DNA from: Parelaphostrongylus tenuis
Lineage: Eukaryota; Nematoda; Chromadorea; Rhabditida; Metastrongylidae
NCBI GenBank assembly: GCA_019055375.1
Contig: JAHQIW010004747.1
Location: forward strand, 62,001-126,000
DNA: 64,000 nt
Direction of reading: 5' to 3'
Part shown: one piece after another, positions 11,458 to 24,359 of the stretch
Numbering within the stretch: the first letter of the stretch is position 1
How the letters are laid out: every line of letters begins with the position of its first letter
Position numbers and translations under genes: made by a program
The notes under the pieces: generated by a model
What the model was told of the DNA's origin: nothing
Database searches by the model: none
What the model saw: the letters and a program-made list of their open reading frames with translations, nothing else

Positions 11458-12265
11458 CAATCACCTGTCGCCTACCGTCCCGTTAATCGTCGAGTGACTC
11501 GAGCAGGCACCAACAACACTTCCATTTTTCCCTGTCGCGTGCAAAAGTAGCTCAATGAGTCCTCCTTGGTCTAATGATTCGTTGAGCATCATGTCTTTCT
11601 TTTATGCTTTTTGTGAAGAAATCAGACTATCGGCTCGATGAGCTTCCTGTAGAGAGCTTGATAACCCGAGGAATCCAGTCGGTATTGGCTCTCGTCCATT
11701 GGTTGTTGTTGAAGCGCATCACGTGTCCGATCCACCTTATTCTCGATCTCCTGACGTGCAGAATGGCGTCTTTGATCTTCGATCGTTAACACAGGTTGGA
11801 ACTTTGGATCATTTGCGTCATTCGCGAAATAAGGGATACTCCTAGCATCGACCTTTCGACTGCGCGTTCGATAAAGCCAAGTAATCTTTCATCCTGCTTA
11901 CGTAGAGACCAGGTTTCTACTGCATACGTTAGGGCGGGTATAATCGTCGAGTTGAAAAGGTGGGCACGGAGTAGGATGTTCTTCATCCTCTTCACTACAT
12001 CTTCGATGCTCTTAAACGTTCACCAAGCCGCCCGTTTCCTCCTGCTCAACTTTGGAGCTAGGTCATTGATCACGTTGATTTCACGAGCTCATAGACGTAA
12101 CCGCCACATTCTGAGGTGTTCGTTTTGCTGAGCGTGAATAGGTCATTAAAAACCTATCCATTCCTGATGAACATCGTTTTCGTTGGATTTAGTTGAAGGC
12201 CAATACCTCCACAGGCGTCGTCGTATCGCTCAACATTCGCGCTGCTTAGCTGATGAGATCGACAT
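11458..12265 (-). pseudogene. RTE-type non-LTR retrotransposon (family 1), 3' fragment
   Basis: Starts at the family's 3' terminus (CACCTGTCG...CCCGTTAATCGTCGAG read on the plus strand). On the minus strand it contains the C-terminal region of the RT polyprotein, e.g. [40 protein letters not shown] and ERSMLGVSLISRM, then degenerates near the position that should hold motif C. Several frame breaks, and more diverged than the copies at 22.6 and 59.9 kb. No endonuclease domain. Confidence 0.85.
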
Positions 12266-12299
12266 TGATTCCAATAAACGATGGGATTGGTCCGCGCCT

Positions 12300-13635
12300 T
12301 ACAGGTTAGATGGCTACTCTATTGCACTGTTCGATGGTTGGTCGGAAAATGGTAGACAAGTACTTGATAAAAAATTTTATTACCATTTTACTCGATTTTA
12401 CATACGTAAGGTGCTCTCCCCTTTAATATTATAGAAAGAATTGAAGTCAAAGTGGTACATGCAGCAGCCATAAGAGCTGAAAATGTGAACAGGCTATAGG
12501 GGCTCTACGAGGCGTGACGGTGGCTGATTGATCGGTTCACAATGGTTCAAGAAGATTTGACGTGGACAACGTTTCGGAAAGCGAAAAAACATTGTGTACG
12601 ATCTTCTACAATAGGCTATAGTTTTCTGAAGCAAATAACCACACATATCTCTTAGACACTCTGCCACAAGTACATTCAATATCGCAGCTGAAAGTTAATA
12701 GAACATTAAAGAAAGCAAAAACTTCGGAAAGAGCTCCATACGAGAAGTGAAAAATGCAGTTTCAGTGTAATGAAAAATATTCAGGTATTCATTTTTCCAC
12801 TGATCATTTGTATAAGTACAATATCATGCTCAAAACGCACATAAGATGGTAATGTGACTGCCCTATATTAAACAACCAGGAAATCTATTTTTTTCGATTA
12901 TCAATGTGATGACATCAACCCTTTCGGAACCACCAGTTGTAATCGCCACGTGCAGTGTAAATAGCAGCCACGACCCCTTCTTTGATGTTTGTCGTTATAG
13001 AACGCATAAATTGCTGAACGTAACAAGCAAAATTCTATGCAAGGAGGGTAAATATTGACCGTTACTGATATTAGAGTGAACTGTTAATGATCGATGTTTG
13101 TTGTATGCATTATTGTTTGCTGAATAAACAATGTAAACAAGAGATTGACAACATCAGTGAAAGATTCCAAAAGCTTGGATGAGAAATATGCAATTTTTCA
13201 AACTAGAAATTGATGACTGTGGGCTTTATGAAAGCTTATTCCGACTGCGTACTAAAAGTCACACCACAAAGCTCCTTGAAAAGTTATGCGTTAGAGGACA
13301 TATATTTCTACTTTACCTGTTATTTATCGTCAAAAAATAAGAATTATGAAATGGAGATGCGTTATTTCCCTATTAATGTGACCTTAGGATTGAAAAGTGG
13401 AAATTTTCAGGACACGTGGGCGATATTCCTGATAAAAGAACTTTTATAAAAGACCTTTGGAATGATTTCATTACTTCTAATTATAGGCTGTCCCCAGCGC
13501 ATCAATTTCCCTTCACAATTACTAGCACACCCACTGCAAAGTGTAAAGATGGGATCTTCGCGAAACGCGATCTCAATTTCCTTGCTACAGCGCGCTGAAA
13601 ATTAGGTTAAAAAACTAACTAGTTTCAAGAATCTA
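12300..13635. other. No gene recognised
   Basis: No motif-bearing frame. AACCCTTTCGGAACCACC at about 12917 resembles AACCCTTTCGAGACTAC at about 1090; both look like the edge of an M4-type repeat. The rest is unassigned. Confidence 0.35.
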
Positions 13636-13639
13636 TAGT

Positions 13640-14105
13640 TTTCGAGCTACCAGAGATGATCGAACGTCTATTGCAAGGCCAGGCACAAACGATAGTGAAG
13701 CACGCAAAGCACTCCGGAAGCAAAACGCAGTCATTGTTCACCTTTTTACAACGCATTAAAAACTTACATTTGCCATTCTATTGAAAATTAAGTTTCTATT
13801 TAGAATCGTCGTTTCTCAGGCTATAGAATAATCATAAAAACTGCGCTGAAAAACCTTTGTTCTGTGAAGGGATCATGTAAACACAAGTTAAAACACTGTG
13901 CACTCCGCGGAAAAAAAAAAGCAATTCTCTCTTTGTTGCTGCAACTCATTGGGAAAGCATTTTCAAAAATCAAGCACAGCATCAACACCGTAATTTTTAA
14001 ACTATGAAATCACTAGTTAAACTCTAGAAAGTTCTATGCCAGCCGAGAAAACCACGAAAATGCGCGTGTACCACCAATGGTACAGTGGTCTTGAAAGGGT
14101 TAAAT
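13640..14105. repeat. M4 dispersed repeat copy
   Basis: Collinear with 4640-5175: GCAAAGCACTCCGGAAGCAA, a module with GCTATAGAATAATCATAA and CCTTTGTTCTGTGAA, a poly-A run at about 13912, then GAGAAAACCACGAAAATGCG and the palindromic edge GTGTACCACCAATGGTACA followed by GAAAGGGTTAA. Confidence 0.6.
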
Positions 14106-14364
14106 CGTATGGGAAGATGGAAGAACCGAACATGGAACTGAAGCAAGTAAAAATGTGAAAACACACATACTTACGATGCTTGATTACCTGCATGTGATTG
14201 AGCTCAAATGTCAAGGAATCGTTGTTATTGTGACTTAGCCAATTATTTTGAGTGACCAACTATGATACAATGAAACAAGCAATAGATAGATCACTGTAGG
14301 TTGTATCCATGAGAAGGAAAGGATTACCATTTTGTCATAAGCATTCCGTGCATCACATAATCCG

Positions 14365-14970
14365 TCTGGCAGCATATTTCAAGCCCTTCATGAGATCTCT
14401 TACGAGCATTTATATAAGGTGTTTAAGTCTTACACCCTCTTCAGTTGCACAGTGCCCCTCGTCTGTGCCGATACCTCCTGGGAAGAACCCCCTTAGCTGA
14501 ACCTTTGACGAGTCTACAAGGCCGAAATACGTGTATTGCTTTTTATAAATGCTCATAACACACCTCTGAAAAGGCTTAAAATACACTGCTAGGCTGTATT
14601 AATTTTAAGTGAGGTCTGAGGAAACAGTCAAATGTGAAGGCTTTATTATAAGAATACCACCCTTGGACAATCGAGTTCTAATCGCTGCAATCTTCGGTGA
14701 TTACGTAACTGGACATACAGTGATACGTTACTAGTGGGTAAAGTGAATTTTCAAGTTACTTCCGTTGTAACATGTTCGTCGACGATACTTCTATGTATGG
14801 AGATTCTCCCCAAGAGATATCGGCACAGACGAAGGAGCACTGTACATTTGACAGGGCTGCAAGGCCGAAGCATGTGTAATACACTGTACGAGTGCTCATA
14901 TCAGACCTCATAAAGGTTCAAAGTATGTTGTCAGGATGTATCAATTTGAAGCGGGATTTCTAATAATAGA
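14365..14970. repeat. Two M1 MITE copies side by side
   Basis: 14365-14600 is a short hairpin form (CAGCATATTTCAAGCCCTTC, GTTGCACAGTGCCCCTCGTC, then the inverse arm CTACAAGGCCGAAATACGTG). 14640-14970 is a long form read the other way, with GACAATCGAGTTCTAATCGC, CGGTGATTACGTAACTGGAC, GGCTGCAAGGCCGAAGCATG and CATAAAGGTTCAAAGTATG. Non-coding. Confidence 0.65.
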
Positions 14971-15419
14971 CGATGAAGGTACATAGTCGTTCATACCACC
15001 CCTCATTCTAAGTATCTTCCATGCTTCTGCTTTCTTTAAAGGTTCTATAGCCGTCGGAAACTTCTCAATTGAACACTTTCTCTTGTGATCAACGGCAGAA
15101 GATGAAAGTACCATAAATGCTTATTGCATATTTCCATGCTTACTTCATGAGTGATGACATTCGCACTTATAGTCGATGGTAAATCAGAGAGGTGCAAAGT
15201 CAGTTTCATTGAGATAAGGTGACGCTGAACTGTTGTGGTCGCCACTATTGAGCAGTTCATAAACTACCGACTAAGAAATTTCTCACATTCTGTCGTCTAC
15301 CTACCAGAAAAATCTTTTTTAATAGTGTGTCTGCCTTCTTTTTTTCTCACTATCAAGGAATATGCGTAGGTGGTTAGACTAAACAAAAAAAAGAATGGTA
15401 AGAATAAGATGACCAATTC

Positions 15420-15790
15420 AATTAGGCAGCGCCTTCTGAGAGAAAAAATTTCTCAGTGAAAATGGCGAAAAGTGAGTTAAGCGATCAGTTGTAGGAGTAA
15501 GTTGCACTAAACAGATTTATTTCAGAATATTTTCGAGTAAGTCACATGACTGCACAAGATGAAGCATAACTTACAAACTTTTGTTTACTCCTCATACTTA
15601 TGATGAAGTATAACATATAAACTTTTGTTTACTCCTTGAATTTCTCTCAATGGCAAGGTATGTTTTAAATTATATATAGAATGACACTTAGAGACATGTG
15701 AAACTTTAAACCTCAGCTGGACTTGGAACGCATGCTTATCCTTTTTATATAGTATGCCAATTTTCCCGAAATATGTATTTTTGGTACAAT
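15420..15790. repeat. Dispersed repeat shared with 47.1-47.4 kb
   Basis: Blocks AAAAATTTCTCAG, CAGAATATTTTCGAGTAAGT, ACATGACTGCA and CTTTTGTTTACTCC correspond in order to 47085-47240. Inside, a 43-bp unit beginning GATGAAGCATAAC (15559) is repeated in tandem as GATGAAGTATAAC (15603). No coding function seen. The flanking stretches 14980-15420 and 15790-16630 contain nothing I can identify. Confidence 0.5.
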
Positions 15791-16639
15791 AAGTCACAAT
15801 TCACAAGGTCCTTCCCAATAATTTGAACAATTCTTTAAGACTGAGGACAGCATGTTTGGGAGATGATCCAAGATATCATTTTTGTGATGCAGCCATTTCA
15901 CTAATAGGTTGAAGAACAAAACTCTGGGGCAGTTCAATAAGCATCAGGTAACTCCCACGCATATCATGGAGATATTAAATCTATCAGTCTATTAGTAACG
16001 AGTCAAAGTTTCGCCACTATGGTGCGTAGTGACACTCGCGGTTGATCTTTTAGGAACCACCATTGATAGGCAAGCAGCATTGCCAGGTCTCTCGGGCATT
16101 AGTAAGCGCGATCGACCTTGTCATTGGAGCACGTAGTCTTCCCAGTATTGAAGGTTCGTAACAATGTAGACTTTTTTTGTCCTATTGATCCTTTGACTTC
16201 CGAGAATTCAACCTCAACTATCACACACAACATTGCGTCTAGAATGTAAGTTGTGCGATTACCTACCACAACGCTACCTGTAGTTTTTATGGTGTTATCT
16301 TTTTGTTTTTAGCACAAAATCTTCAAATCACAAACATACCACCTCACACCATATCTCATAGAGTAACACCGTAGCACAAGCGATCAATGTATATATTTTG
16401 TTCACCAGCATTCATTCCAAAACTACAAGGAACTGTCTTGAAGAGCATATTGAATTAAAAACAAATGATTTAAATTTAAGTTTTCATTCTAGACCGAATT
16501 ACATAAGAAACTACCATACTGTCAATCAGAGCGGAGAAAAAAGTTGGATATGCGTTGTTACCTCCATGGTTCTACGTGTTATGTCACAAAATAGTGCAAT
16601 GTTAGACAACTGAACGTTTTTTGTTGTGATAATTACGTT

Positions 16640-16850
16640 ATAGAACTATAGAAAAACATTCGCCACTAAGTGACTTCAGAAAGACAATACCGAAAGAAAT
16701 TACAATGAAGCGTCGTGGTAGGGAATTGAACCAGCAACCTTCCTCCTGATAGACGGCAGCGCGATACTGGTCGTTACGGATTGCTCGCCGCCGAGCCGCC
16801 GCCGAGCCGCCGCGACCGCGACGATGTGGAAGCTCCGACGGCACTGCTTA
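16640..16850 (-). repeat. tRNA-like SINE fragment with GCC-rich head
   Basis: Read on the minus strand, a box-B-like GGTTCAATTCCC (about 16720-16731) is preceded by a tRNA-like segment and by an imperfect GCC/GAGCC repeat at about 16789-16823. It is not a complete cloverleaf. Related only loosely to the other SINE-like copies here. Confidence 0.4.
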
Positions 16851-17339
16851 TAACAGTTTGGAGCTTATATTCTAGATGTAATGTTGTGTGTCGTGGTTGA
16901 GTTAGGTCCTCGGAAACCAAAGGATTAAAGACATTTTGTCATCAGTAAAGCATGGAATTGGAATGAAGAGACTTGAGTGAGGCTATTTTTGGTTAAAACA
17001 TGCCAAAACAATTACGAAGCAATGCTTTTTGTCAAAAGTGATATTGCCAATTGCGACGCAATGTCACTTCATCGACTGAAGTTCAGAATTTTTCGATCAT
17101 TAGCATACCTGAGGAAACAAATTCGAGAGCTGAGATTCGCACTTCCTAAGGTATCGAATGAGTACTGATGATTTTGGGAAAAACCTCTGTTCGTTGAAAA
17201 TTAAAGGAAAATTAGCAACTTCCACACATTACGACTGCATATCGCACAATTTCTAATGGAAAATGGATATCTTTACGATACATAGCTTTTTTTCAAAACT
17301 TTGTTTAAGGTGATTAAATGCATATCTGGCCTTTACAAT

Positions 17340-17520
17340 GTCTTGCGGTGGCTACCGCTGAATCGAGTCAATGCTCCTCATTCTCCCAGAAATGTGTGAC
17401 CCTGATACACCCGATCCAGAAAGGATGGAAGGCCTAGTGAATTATGAGCGTGACATCAAACCATCGACCTTGTGTGAGACGCACAACTCCTTGGACCACT
17501 GCGTCACATGCGCCCTCAAG
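17340..17520 (-). repeat. tRNA-derived SINE-like element, copy 1
   Basis: On the minus strand the head reads GTGACGCAGTGGTCCAAGG (box-A-like) and then GGTTTGATGTC (box-B-like), followed by a body with CTAGGCCTTCCATCCTTTC shared with the copy at 18885-19085. Confidence 0.5.
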
Positions 17521-18884
17521 CAAAAAGTCATCGTTTTTCTAGGTTAGCAGAGTATGCTATGAAGGTCTCCTCACAAATGGGTTTGTGCTGAGATTTTCAG
17601 TTTTCCAGCTGTTGAATGATTATTAATAATCGAATGATTACTATTAGTCTAATGAAAAAGCTTTGTTGAGTGAATAAGACAAAGAGACTCAAACGTATTC
17701 CAGCAAGCGATTGCATTCCATTCATTTCGAAAAGAATAGTGGAAAATTTGAAGGAAGCTGGGCAGCCTTGCCACTCGAAATGCGTTTCCATGTGTCCCTT
17801 TAGCAACAATGTGTGTAATCTGATCCAAAATTTCACCATATGATACTTAAAATTTCACTGTGAAGTGAAAAATGAACTGCGTTGCAAAGCGATATTTTTA
17901 TTGGTTAGTAAAGCGTAGTGTGAAGGCCGAACCAGAAGCAATGCTTAATATAAAAATCGGCATTTCTCAAGCTATCCAACTTTTGCAAGAACATTGAATA
18001 AAAGAAAGAAACAAATATTATATACCAGCTAAAAACACGCTTCTTTTAACAGCGATGTAGCTTTGCCACTGAAACATAAAAAATTTTTTGACATATGGAC
18101 ATAATTTTCATTTAAGTGATCTCTGTAGCCTTCTCGATGATATCCCATCATTCCATGATTATAGCGTACCCCAAAACTTCTATTTACCTTCGTTAATGCC
18201 TTTCGGACTCTCAGTTATCATAATTTTACTAACAACGAGAATTCCAGTCATTAACAACGAACATTTTTATAGCTGGCGTTGTTCCATTTCTGTCGGTGAA
18301 CGTTTGATTTAGGTTTTTGATTGTTCCACTCAATCGACACCCGCTACTAAACTCGTTCTGACGAGAACGCCAACGCCACTCATCCTTCTACCATCGATTT
18401 TCCGAGAAGAGCCGTTTCCCTAATCATAACTGGAGTTGATGGAAGGCAGTCTTTGCAAGTCCTTTGACATCTCACGTAATACGTTATTGTTTTTGTCTGC
18501 ATGATCATGCCCTATACGGGGAACTATGCAATAGTGATATTTCGAAACCAAGAGAAAGTAAATCCTCAACTGAAACCAAGTTTTATGCAGCAGCTCTTTG
18601 ATGGGAGACGTTGAAGCACGAAATAACGAATATAGCATGATGTTGGATCTGAGTGTAGGGAATGCATACAATTCAACGGAAGTAACGTTGCATTCGGTTG
18701 GAGTCGTAGGAGTGGACAGATATCGATAGGAATTGGTAGAAATTGTAGGCTTTTTGTCATGAATATGGATCGATTAGTTATGTTATTCATTGACGCTAGT
18801 AGGTTGGTAATTTTAATAAATAGAGCTCTGAGTTTTTAACAATCCTGAGAAATGCGTCATGTATTAGCCGTCATCTAGTATCGT

Positions 18885-19085
18885 TCGAAGTGATTCGAAT
18901 GCATAATAGGCTTGTACAAGGACTCGCGATGGCCTATTGCACATCAAGTCAATGTTGTCATAAGTCTGCCACCAATTCACCGACCTTGGAGGGATGGAAA
19001 GCCTGATGAGCTCTAGATGTAAGAACGAGCCATAGATCACGCATGTGTATCAGGTAACCACTGCGCCACACAAAGTCATTTTGTT
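18885..19085 (-). repeat. tRNA-derived SINE-like element, copy 2
   Basis: Same orientation and order as copy 1: minus-strand GTGGCGCAGTGGTTACCTG (a good pol III box A), a degraded box B, then CAGGCTTTCCATCCCTCC and CATTGACTTGATG. The 17520-18885 interval between the two copies holds no recognisable gene. Confidence 0.55.
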
Positions 19086-19089
19086 CAAA

Positions 19090-20560
19090 TAAATGCAGAT
19101 GGTGAAAGACAAGGAAGCACATTTTCTAAGAAACCACAAGAATGCTGAAACAGGAGTAAATCTTGAAACGTGAAGTGACTTCAAACTCGGCATTATCCGT
19201 CAGGAGTTTGAAGTCGGCTCATAGTCCAACTCACACCGTACCCTGTTGTTGGAATAACAAATAAGAGTTTTTATGATAAAGACTGCGATTATATCTACTG
19301 TTTCAGTTTAACAGGAGTTTATGCGGATTTATTTTTTTGTTGTAACACGGATGAGATACTTTGATAGTGCAATGGAAAACATAATGAGTTCTCGGAGAAG
19401 TAGTAGCGCATTCGAAACCACCTGCGCCGAGTTTTGCTTATCCTCAGTACTCTTGTGGGTATATTTCACATGTAGTATGCCATAAAATGAAGCAATGAAA
19501 TAAAATTGAAAATTGCCCTGAAAACGGGTTAAGTTTTTATCAGTGCGACTGCTTACCTAACAAGCTTTGAACTCCAACTCGTGTGAGAGCGGGTAGCCAT
19601 ATCTGATTGTATGGTTGCCCTTTTCGTATGGTAGTATATTTATTACCTATTTATTCTCCTCTAAAGTATGGCTCTTCGGGTAACAGTCAAGTCTCCCTCT
19701 GATTTGAACTATTTCGTATAAAAAGAGAAACATTCGACTTCCGTCTGAACAGCAGCATCCCCATAATTTGAACTACCACACCAAGGAAAGGGGACATTCA
19801 ACTTTCTTCTGAATAGCAGCACCTGTTAGTATCATATCATACTCTTGTTATCATATTGCACTTGAAACAGAAGCTTGAAGAAAGTGAAAGTCTATTGTGG
19901 CAGATAACTCGAACATAACCTTGCTGCTACAACAAAATGGTTGGAGAAAGTCGAAAATTGTGATGGGATTTATTTCAAATCTGTTCTACGATTCTCCATC
20001 GTGTTATGACTTGGACTAACGCTAAAAGTGTAACAAAGATTACCAACTATATTCCAAATGGAGAAAGAGGTGCAACAGTACAAGATTCAAAGTGGTAGTG
20101 ATGCCGTTCACTAGAAGCACGGCGCTGATTCAACTACGCGAGGGGTCCACAAATCCATCCTCTCGAGGTCACGAAATTGGTATAAACTGTTGTCAGGAAC
20201 CAGTCGAAACTCTTGTAATTCAAGTGAAAACACTCAGTTCCGGCTATGCGAGGTCTTCAGAGAGGATTCACGCAACCAGTATTCATCGACATTTATAACG
20301 AAGATGAAATCCTCAGGTATTAACTGACATTACACGAAGAAGTTCTCATATCTTTGTAAATGATGAAAACCGTATCGAGTGTGCGAAATACTCAGGCCCA
20401 CACAGCACATTTAGAGCAGGTCATCTGGAAAAATTCACAAATTTTTTTTTAGTAAGACTATCAACAGTTTTCAGCACAGGTATGCGAAATGAACATAACT
20501 CTAACAGAATGATATTTTGAAAAGCCGCTCAAGGCACTTTAAAAAGTATCACAAGTTTTG
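19090..20560. other. No gene recognised; one local tandem duplication
   Basis: An imperfect duplication of about 65 bp lies at 19699-19763 and 19765-19830 (shared TTTGAACTA, ACATTC.ACTT and GAA.AGCAGCA.C). Nothing else identifiable. Confidence 0.4.
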
Positions 20561-20574
20561 AATTTAAATTCAAG

Positions 20575-21200
20575 ATAATAAAGAGAGAATATCGGGTTTC
20601 ACCGAGCAATGTTAGTCATGACGGCTTTGGTGCATTCACTTGAAGACTGCTAGATGCTTTCTAATATCAACATGTGTAAATGTATGAAAAGAACTTGCTC
20701 ATTGTTGAATACTTAAAACCTTTTATGACTGAAGGAATTTTGTGATTTCTTATTCAAAATGGGACCTCGACTGTCTATGTCAAATTGTAGAAAATTTTAA
20801 ATCCTATTGCTTGAGAGAGCGATTTCTAAACATGTATTTTGTTCAAATTTCAACACATCAGGAAGTCATTTTCTTTAGCATCGAACGATATATCACTTGT
20901 CCACACAGCTTTCAGAATGGATCTGTTCAAGAAAGACATTCGTTTGCTGCTCTATTACTTCTACCAATTGAATGTACGACAACGCAAAACCTCACAAGGC
21001 AAACACGACGTTGAGTCATATGTTAGGATTTGGATGGGTCTTTGGAGAATCCGTCGTATAGCTCGGACTTGATGTCAGTGACTTTCAATTATTCCGTTCG
21101 ATGGAGATTTTGGAAGACAAGAGGCTCAAAAATGTATCCGAAGTTGAGCAAAATTTGCTGACTTTAGTACTTTCAATTTTCAGTTTATGATCAGAATTGA
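20575..21200 (+). pseudogene. Mariner deletion derivative, N-terminus joined to C-terminus
   Basis: After GCATCGAACGATATATCACT, a frame from 20918 reads MDLFKKDIRLLLYYFYQLN, resembling the first helix of mariner transposases. Only about 130 bp later (about 21070) another frame reads SDFQLFRSMEILEDKRL and then KNVSEVEQNLLTL, the sequence around the third catalytic Asp and after it. The catalytic core between is gone. The leader and start codon context match 38620-38990. Confidence 0.65.
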
Positions 21201-21579
21201 TTTAAGAGCTTTTCGTGACTTTTTCGATAGGTTTTAGTATTGATCCACATCAAAATGATTTTTATGAAATTACAATCACATCATATGCGAGCTGATGTCA
21301 TGACGAAAGATAAACACGAAATACTCCACGATGTGGAGTGGCGTGCAAAAACGTTGAGTCAGTTGGGATGAAATATACATGGAGAATAAGCATGAAATAC
21401 TGTGAAGTGGCAGTCCTGCAATATTCCTCAGCATTTGGCCGTTCCATAAATTTTGTTACTAAAGGAATAAGCATTGATTATATCAACCATAAGTAGTTGA
21501 AATTACGATTTCAGGACCGTTCAATTGAGCACTTTCTTGCAAAAATTTAGGTGTGCAAATTGCCTACACTTGCTCTAAC

Positions 21580-22035
21580 CCTTTCAGGACTACGTGTACC
21601 ACTCTTGGTATACGCTCATTCTCGTAGTTTTCTCATAGAGCACAGATTTTCATGAGATCTTAAGTAGTTATTCGATAGTCGAAAAAATTGAACTTGTGAT
21701 GGGTGTGCTTGATTTTAAAATCGCTTTGTTGGTGAGCTGTAGCAAATAAGAGAAAATTGCATTTTTTTTCTTGGAGTGCACAGTGTCACTTGCACTCAAC
21801 CTCGTGTTTGCATGGTGCTTTCACCAAACAAAGGCTTATCGTCGGAACTTTAGTAATTATTCGATAACTCGAAAACGGCGACTTTAGATATAAACTTAGT
21901 TTTCAAGTTACATGACAAATGTACGTTTTTGAAGAGCTGTGAGAACGGTGGCAAAAATTGAGCTTCTCATTCGCAGTACTTTGCATGCCCCGCTATCTCT
22001 TATATCTGACTTTGCAATAGATTTTCAGTCTTTTT
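21580..22035. repeat. M4 dispersed repeat copy, inverted
   Basis: Begins AACCCTTTCAGGACTACGTG, TACCACTCTTGGTATACGC, the inverse of the edge at 14075-14105. Contains two modules with AGT.ATTATTCGATA at about 21665 and 21854 (about 188 bp apart) and TTTCTTGGAGTGCACAGTG. Confidence 0.6.
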
Positions 22036-22638
22036 TTAGTATAAAGAACGCCTACATGTCTTAAAAATTTCTACTTCTCAAAACGAAGGCCACACCAATA
22101 AAGATACGACGTTTTTCTATTTCTTATATTCTATTTCCTGACAATATGAAAAGGTTCAATTCAAAAACATATTTTCCTCAAGGTACAACTTTTTCGAGAA
22201 TTTCATATTGTGTGCCTTTCAGTACGTAGTCGTAATAAGCCTTTAAAGAGCCCGCAATCATCAATTTGTGGAGCACTTTTTTGGAGAATTTCTATACTTC
22301 TGGCCCAATTTTTCCAAATCTTTAGATGACATCATTAACATTTTGTTTGATATATTTATTCAGCAGACAATTATTTATAGGACATTCATCGATCATTAGC
22401 AATTCGCCCCAAATATCACCACCGGTCAGAATTTATCCGCCTTTCATAGAATTTTGCTTGTTACACTTCACAATTCATGTGTTCTAAGACAATAGGCATC
22501 AAACCTCAAAATAATCAGTTCTCACTTCATTATTGCTTCCGTTTTTTTTACAAACATGATTTTTCGACGTAAATTATGCATAATGTCGCAACGCTATAAA
22601 CGCCTGAGAACACATCTCCGATGAGCAGTATTGCAATT

Positions 22639-24342
22639 CACCTGTATCACCTGTCGTCCCGTTGATCGTCGAGTGACTCGAGCGCGGTACCAGCAACTCT
22701 TCCATTTTCCCCTATCGCGTGCAAGAGTAAGCCCAGTGGGTCCTCCTTCCTCTAGGAATTCGCTGAGCATCATATCTTTCTTCCATCGCTTTCGTGAAGA
22801 AATCGGACCAACGGGTCAGTGGTCTTCCTTTAGAGCGCTTGACGTCCCGAGGAATCCAGTCGGTGACGGCTCTCGTCCATCGGTTGTCGTTGAAGCGCAT
22901 CACGTGTCCGGCCCACCTTATTTTCGATATCCTGGCGTGTAGAACGGCGTCTCTGATTTTCGATCGTTGACGTAGGTCGAAAGTTCGGATCCTTTGTCTC
23001 ATTTGCGAAATACGAGATACTCCTAGCATCGACCTTTCGACTGCGCGTTCGATAACGGCAAGTGATCTTTCATCCTGCTTACGTAGCGACCAGGTTTCTG
23101 CTGCATACGTTAGGGCAGGGATAATTGTCGAGTCGAAAAGGTGGGCACGGAGTCGGATGTTCTTTGTCCTCTTCACTACATCTTCGATGCTCTTAAACGT
23201 TCCCCAAGCCGCTCGTTTCCTCCTGCTCAACTCTGGGGCTAGGTCATTCATCATGTTGATTTCACGACTCAAATAGATGTAACTGGAGCATTCGGAAATT
23301 GTCGTTCCGTTGAGCGTGAATGGGGCATTAGAAACCCATCCGTTCCTCATGAACATTGTTTTCGTTTAGATTCAGTTGAAGACCGATCTTTCCACAGGCG
23401 TTATCGAAATCAGTCAACATTCGTTCCGCTTGGCTGATGTTTGGTGTTATGAGAACGATATCGTCAGCAAAGCGAAGATGGTTTAATTGTCGACCGTCAA
23501 TTTTCACTCCCATTTCGTCCCATTCTAATGTTCGCATGACGTTTTGTAGGGTGGCAGTGAATAGTTTTGGCGATATTGTATCGCCTTGTCGAACCCCTCT
23601 TCTTACGTCAATGGTGATATTGTTGTAGAATGGAGATATTCTGGTCGTGAAATCTTTATAAAGCTCACGAAGGATCATTATGTACCGAGTAGGGACGCCC
23701 TGGTTATCCAGAGCCTCTATAACCGCTTCTGTTTCCACTGAATCAAAGGCTTTTTTCAGATCGATAAAAGTGAGACAGAGTGGTTGTTTGTACTCTCGCG
23801 AAACTTCAATGAGTCTTGTGATCGTGTGGATGTGGTCCATGGTACTAAATCCTTTTCTGAACCCTGCTTGTTCGCATGGCTGTCCTTCGTCCAGTGTTCT
23901 GTCAATCCTGTTCAGGATGACTCGAGTAAAGAGTTTATAGACAACGGACAGCAAGCAGATTGGGACGATAATTGCCTATGTCGTGAAGGTCTCCCTTTTT
24001 AAAACAACAATACGGTCTTGCTGGTTTTCCATTGAATAGGGACCTTGCATTCTGACAGGTAGCGAGTGAAGAGCCGAGCCAGGGTGTTGATGAGAACTGG
24101 CGGCAGGTTCTTCAGGTGTTCTGGTCTAATCCTGTCTGGACCGGGTGTTCTGTTTTTCAGCGGCGATATAGCATGTCGGATTTCGGAAGGAATGACCGGT
24201 GTGGAACGACATATTCGTCCTCTTTCAATTTATATGACGGTAAGAGAACATGGCTAGCGAAGAGATCCGAGTAGTACTGGTGGATGATTTTCTCCATAGC
24301 CCTTCTGGAAGCTGTAAGTGTCCCGTCAGGGTATCGGGTAGG
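22639..24342 (-). pseudogene. RTE-type non-LTR retrotransposon (family 1), 5'-truncated copy with target-site duplication
   Basis: RT core in order on the minus strand: [26 protein letters not shown] (motif A), [13 protein letters not shown] (motif B), LRFADDIVLI (motif C, catalytic Asp pair intact), then the RTE C-terminal domain with [34 protein letters not shown] and [16 protein letters not shown]. The endonuclease is absent. Frame breaks: one extra T near 23366 relative to the 59.9-kb copy, and a nonsense/frame change near 24000 just before NYRPI. An 11-bp direct repeat GTATTGCAATT flanks it at 22628-22638 and 24343-24353, giving precise borders. The 3' end has CAGGTGATACAGGTG. Confidence 0.93.
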
Positions 24343-24359
24343 GTATTGCAATTATGTAA

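Noticed and set aside
22631..22942. 103-codon plus-strand frame
   Set aside because: Antisense to the RTE C-terminal region; near-identical to the antisense frame at 59.9-60.2 kb for the same reason.
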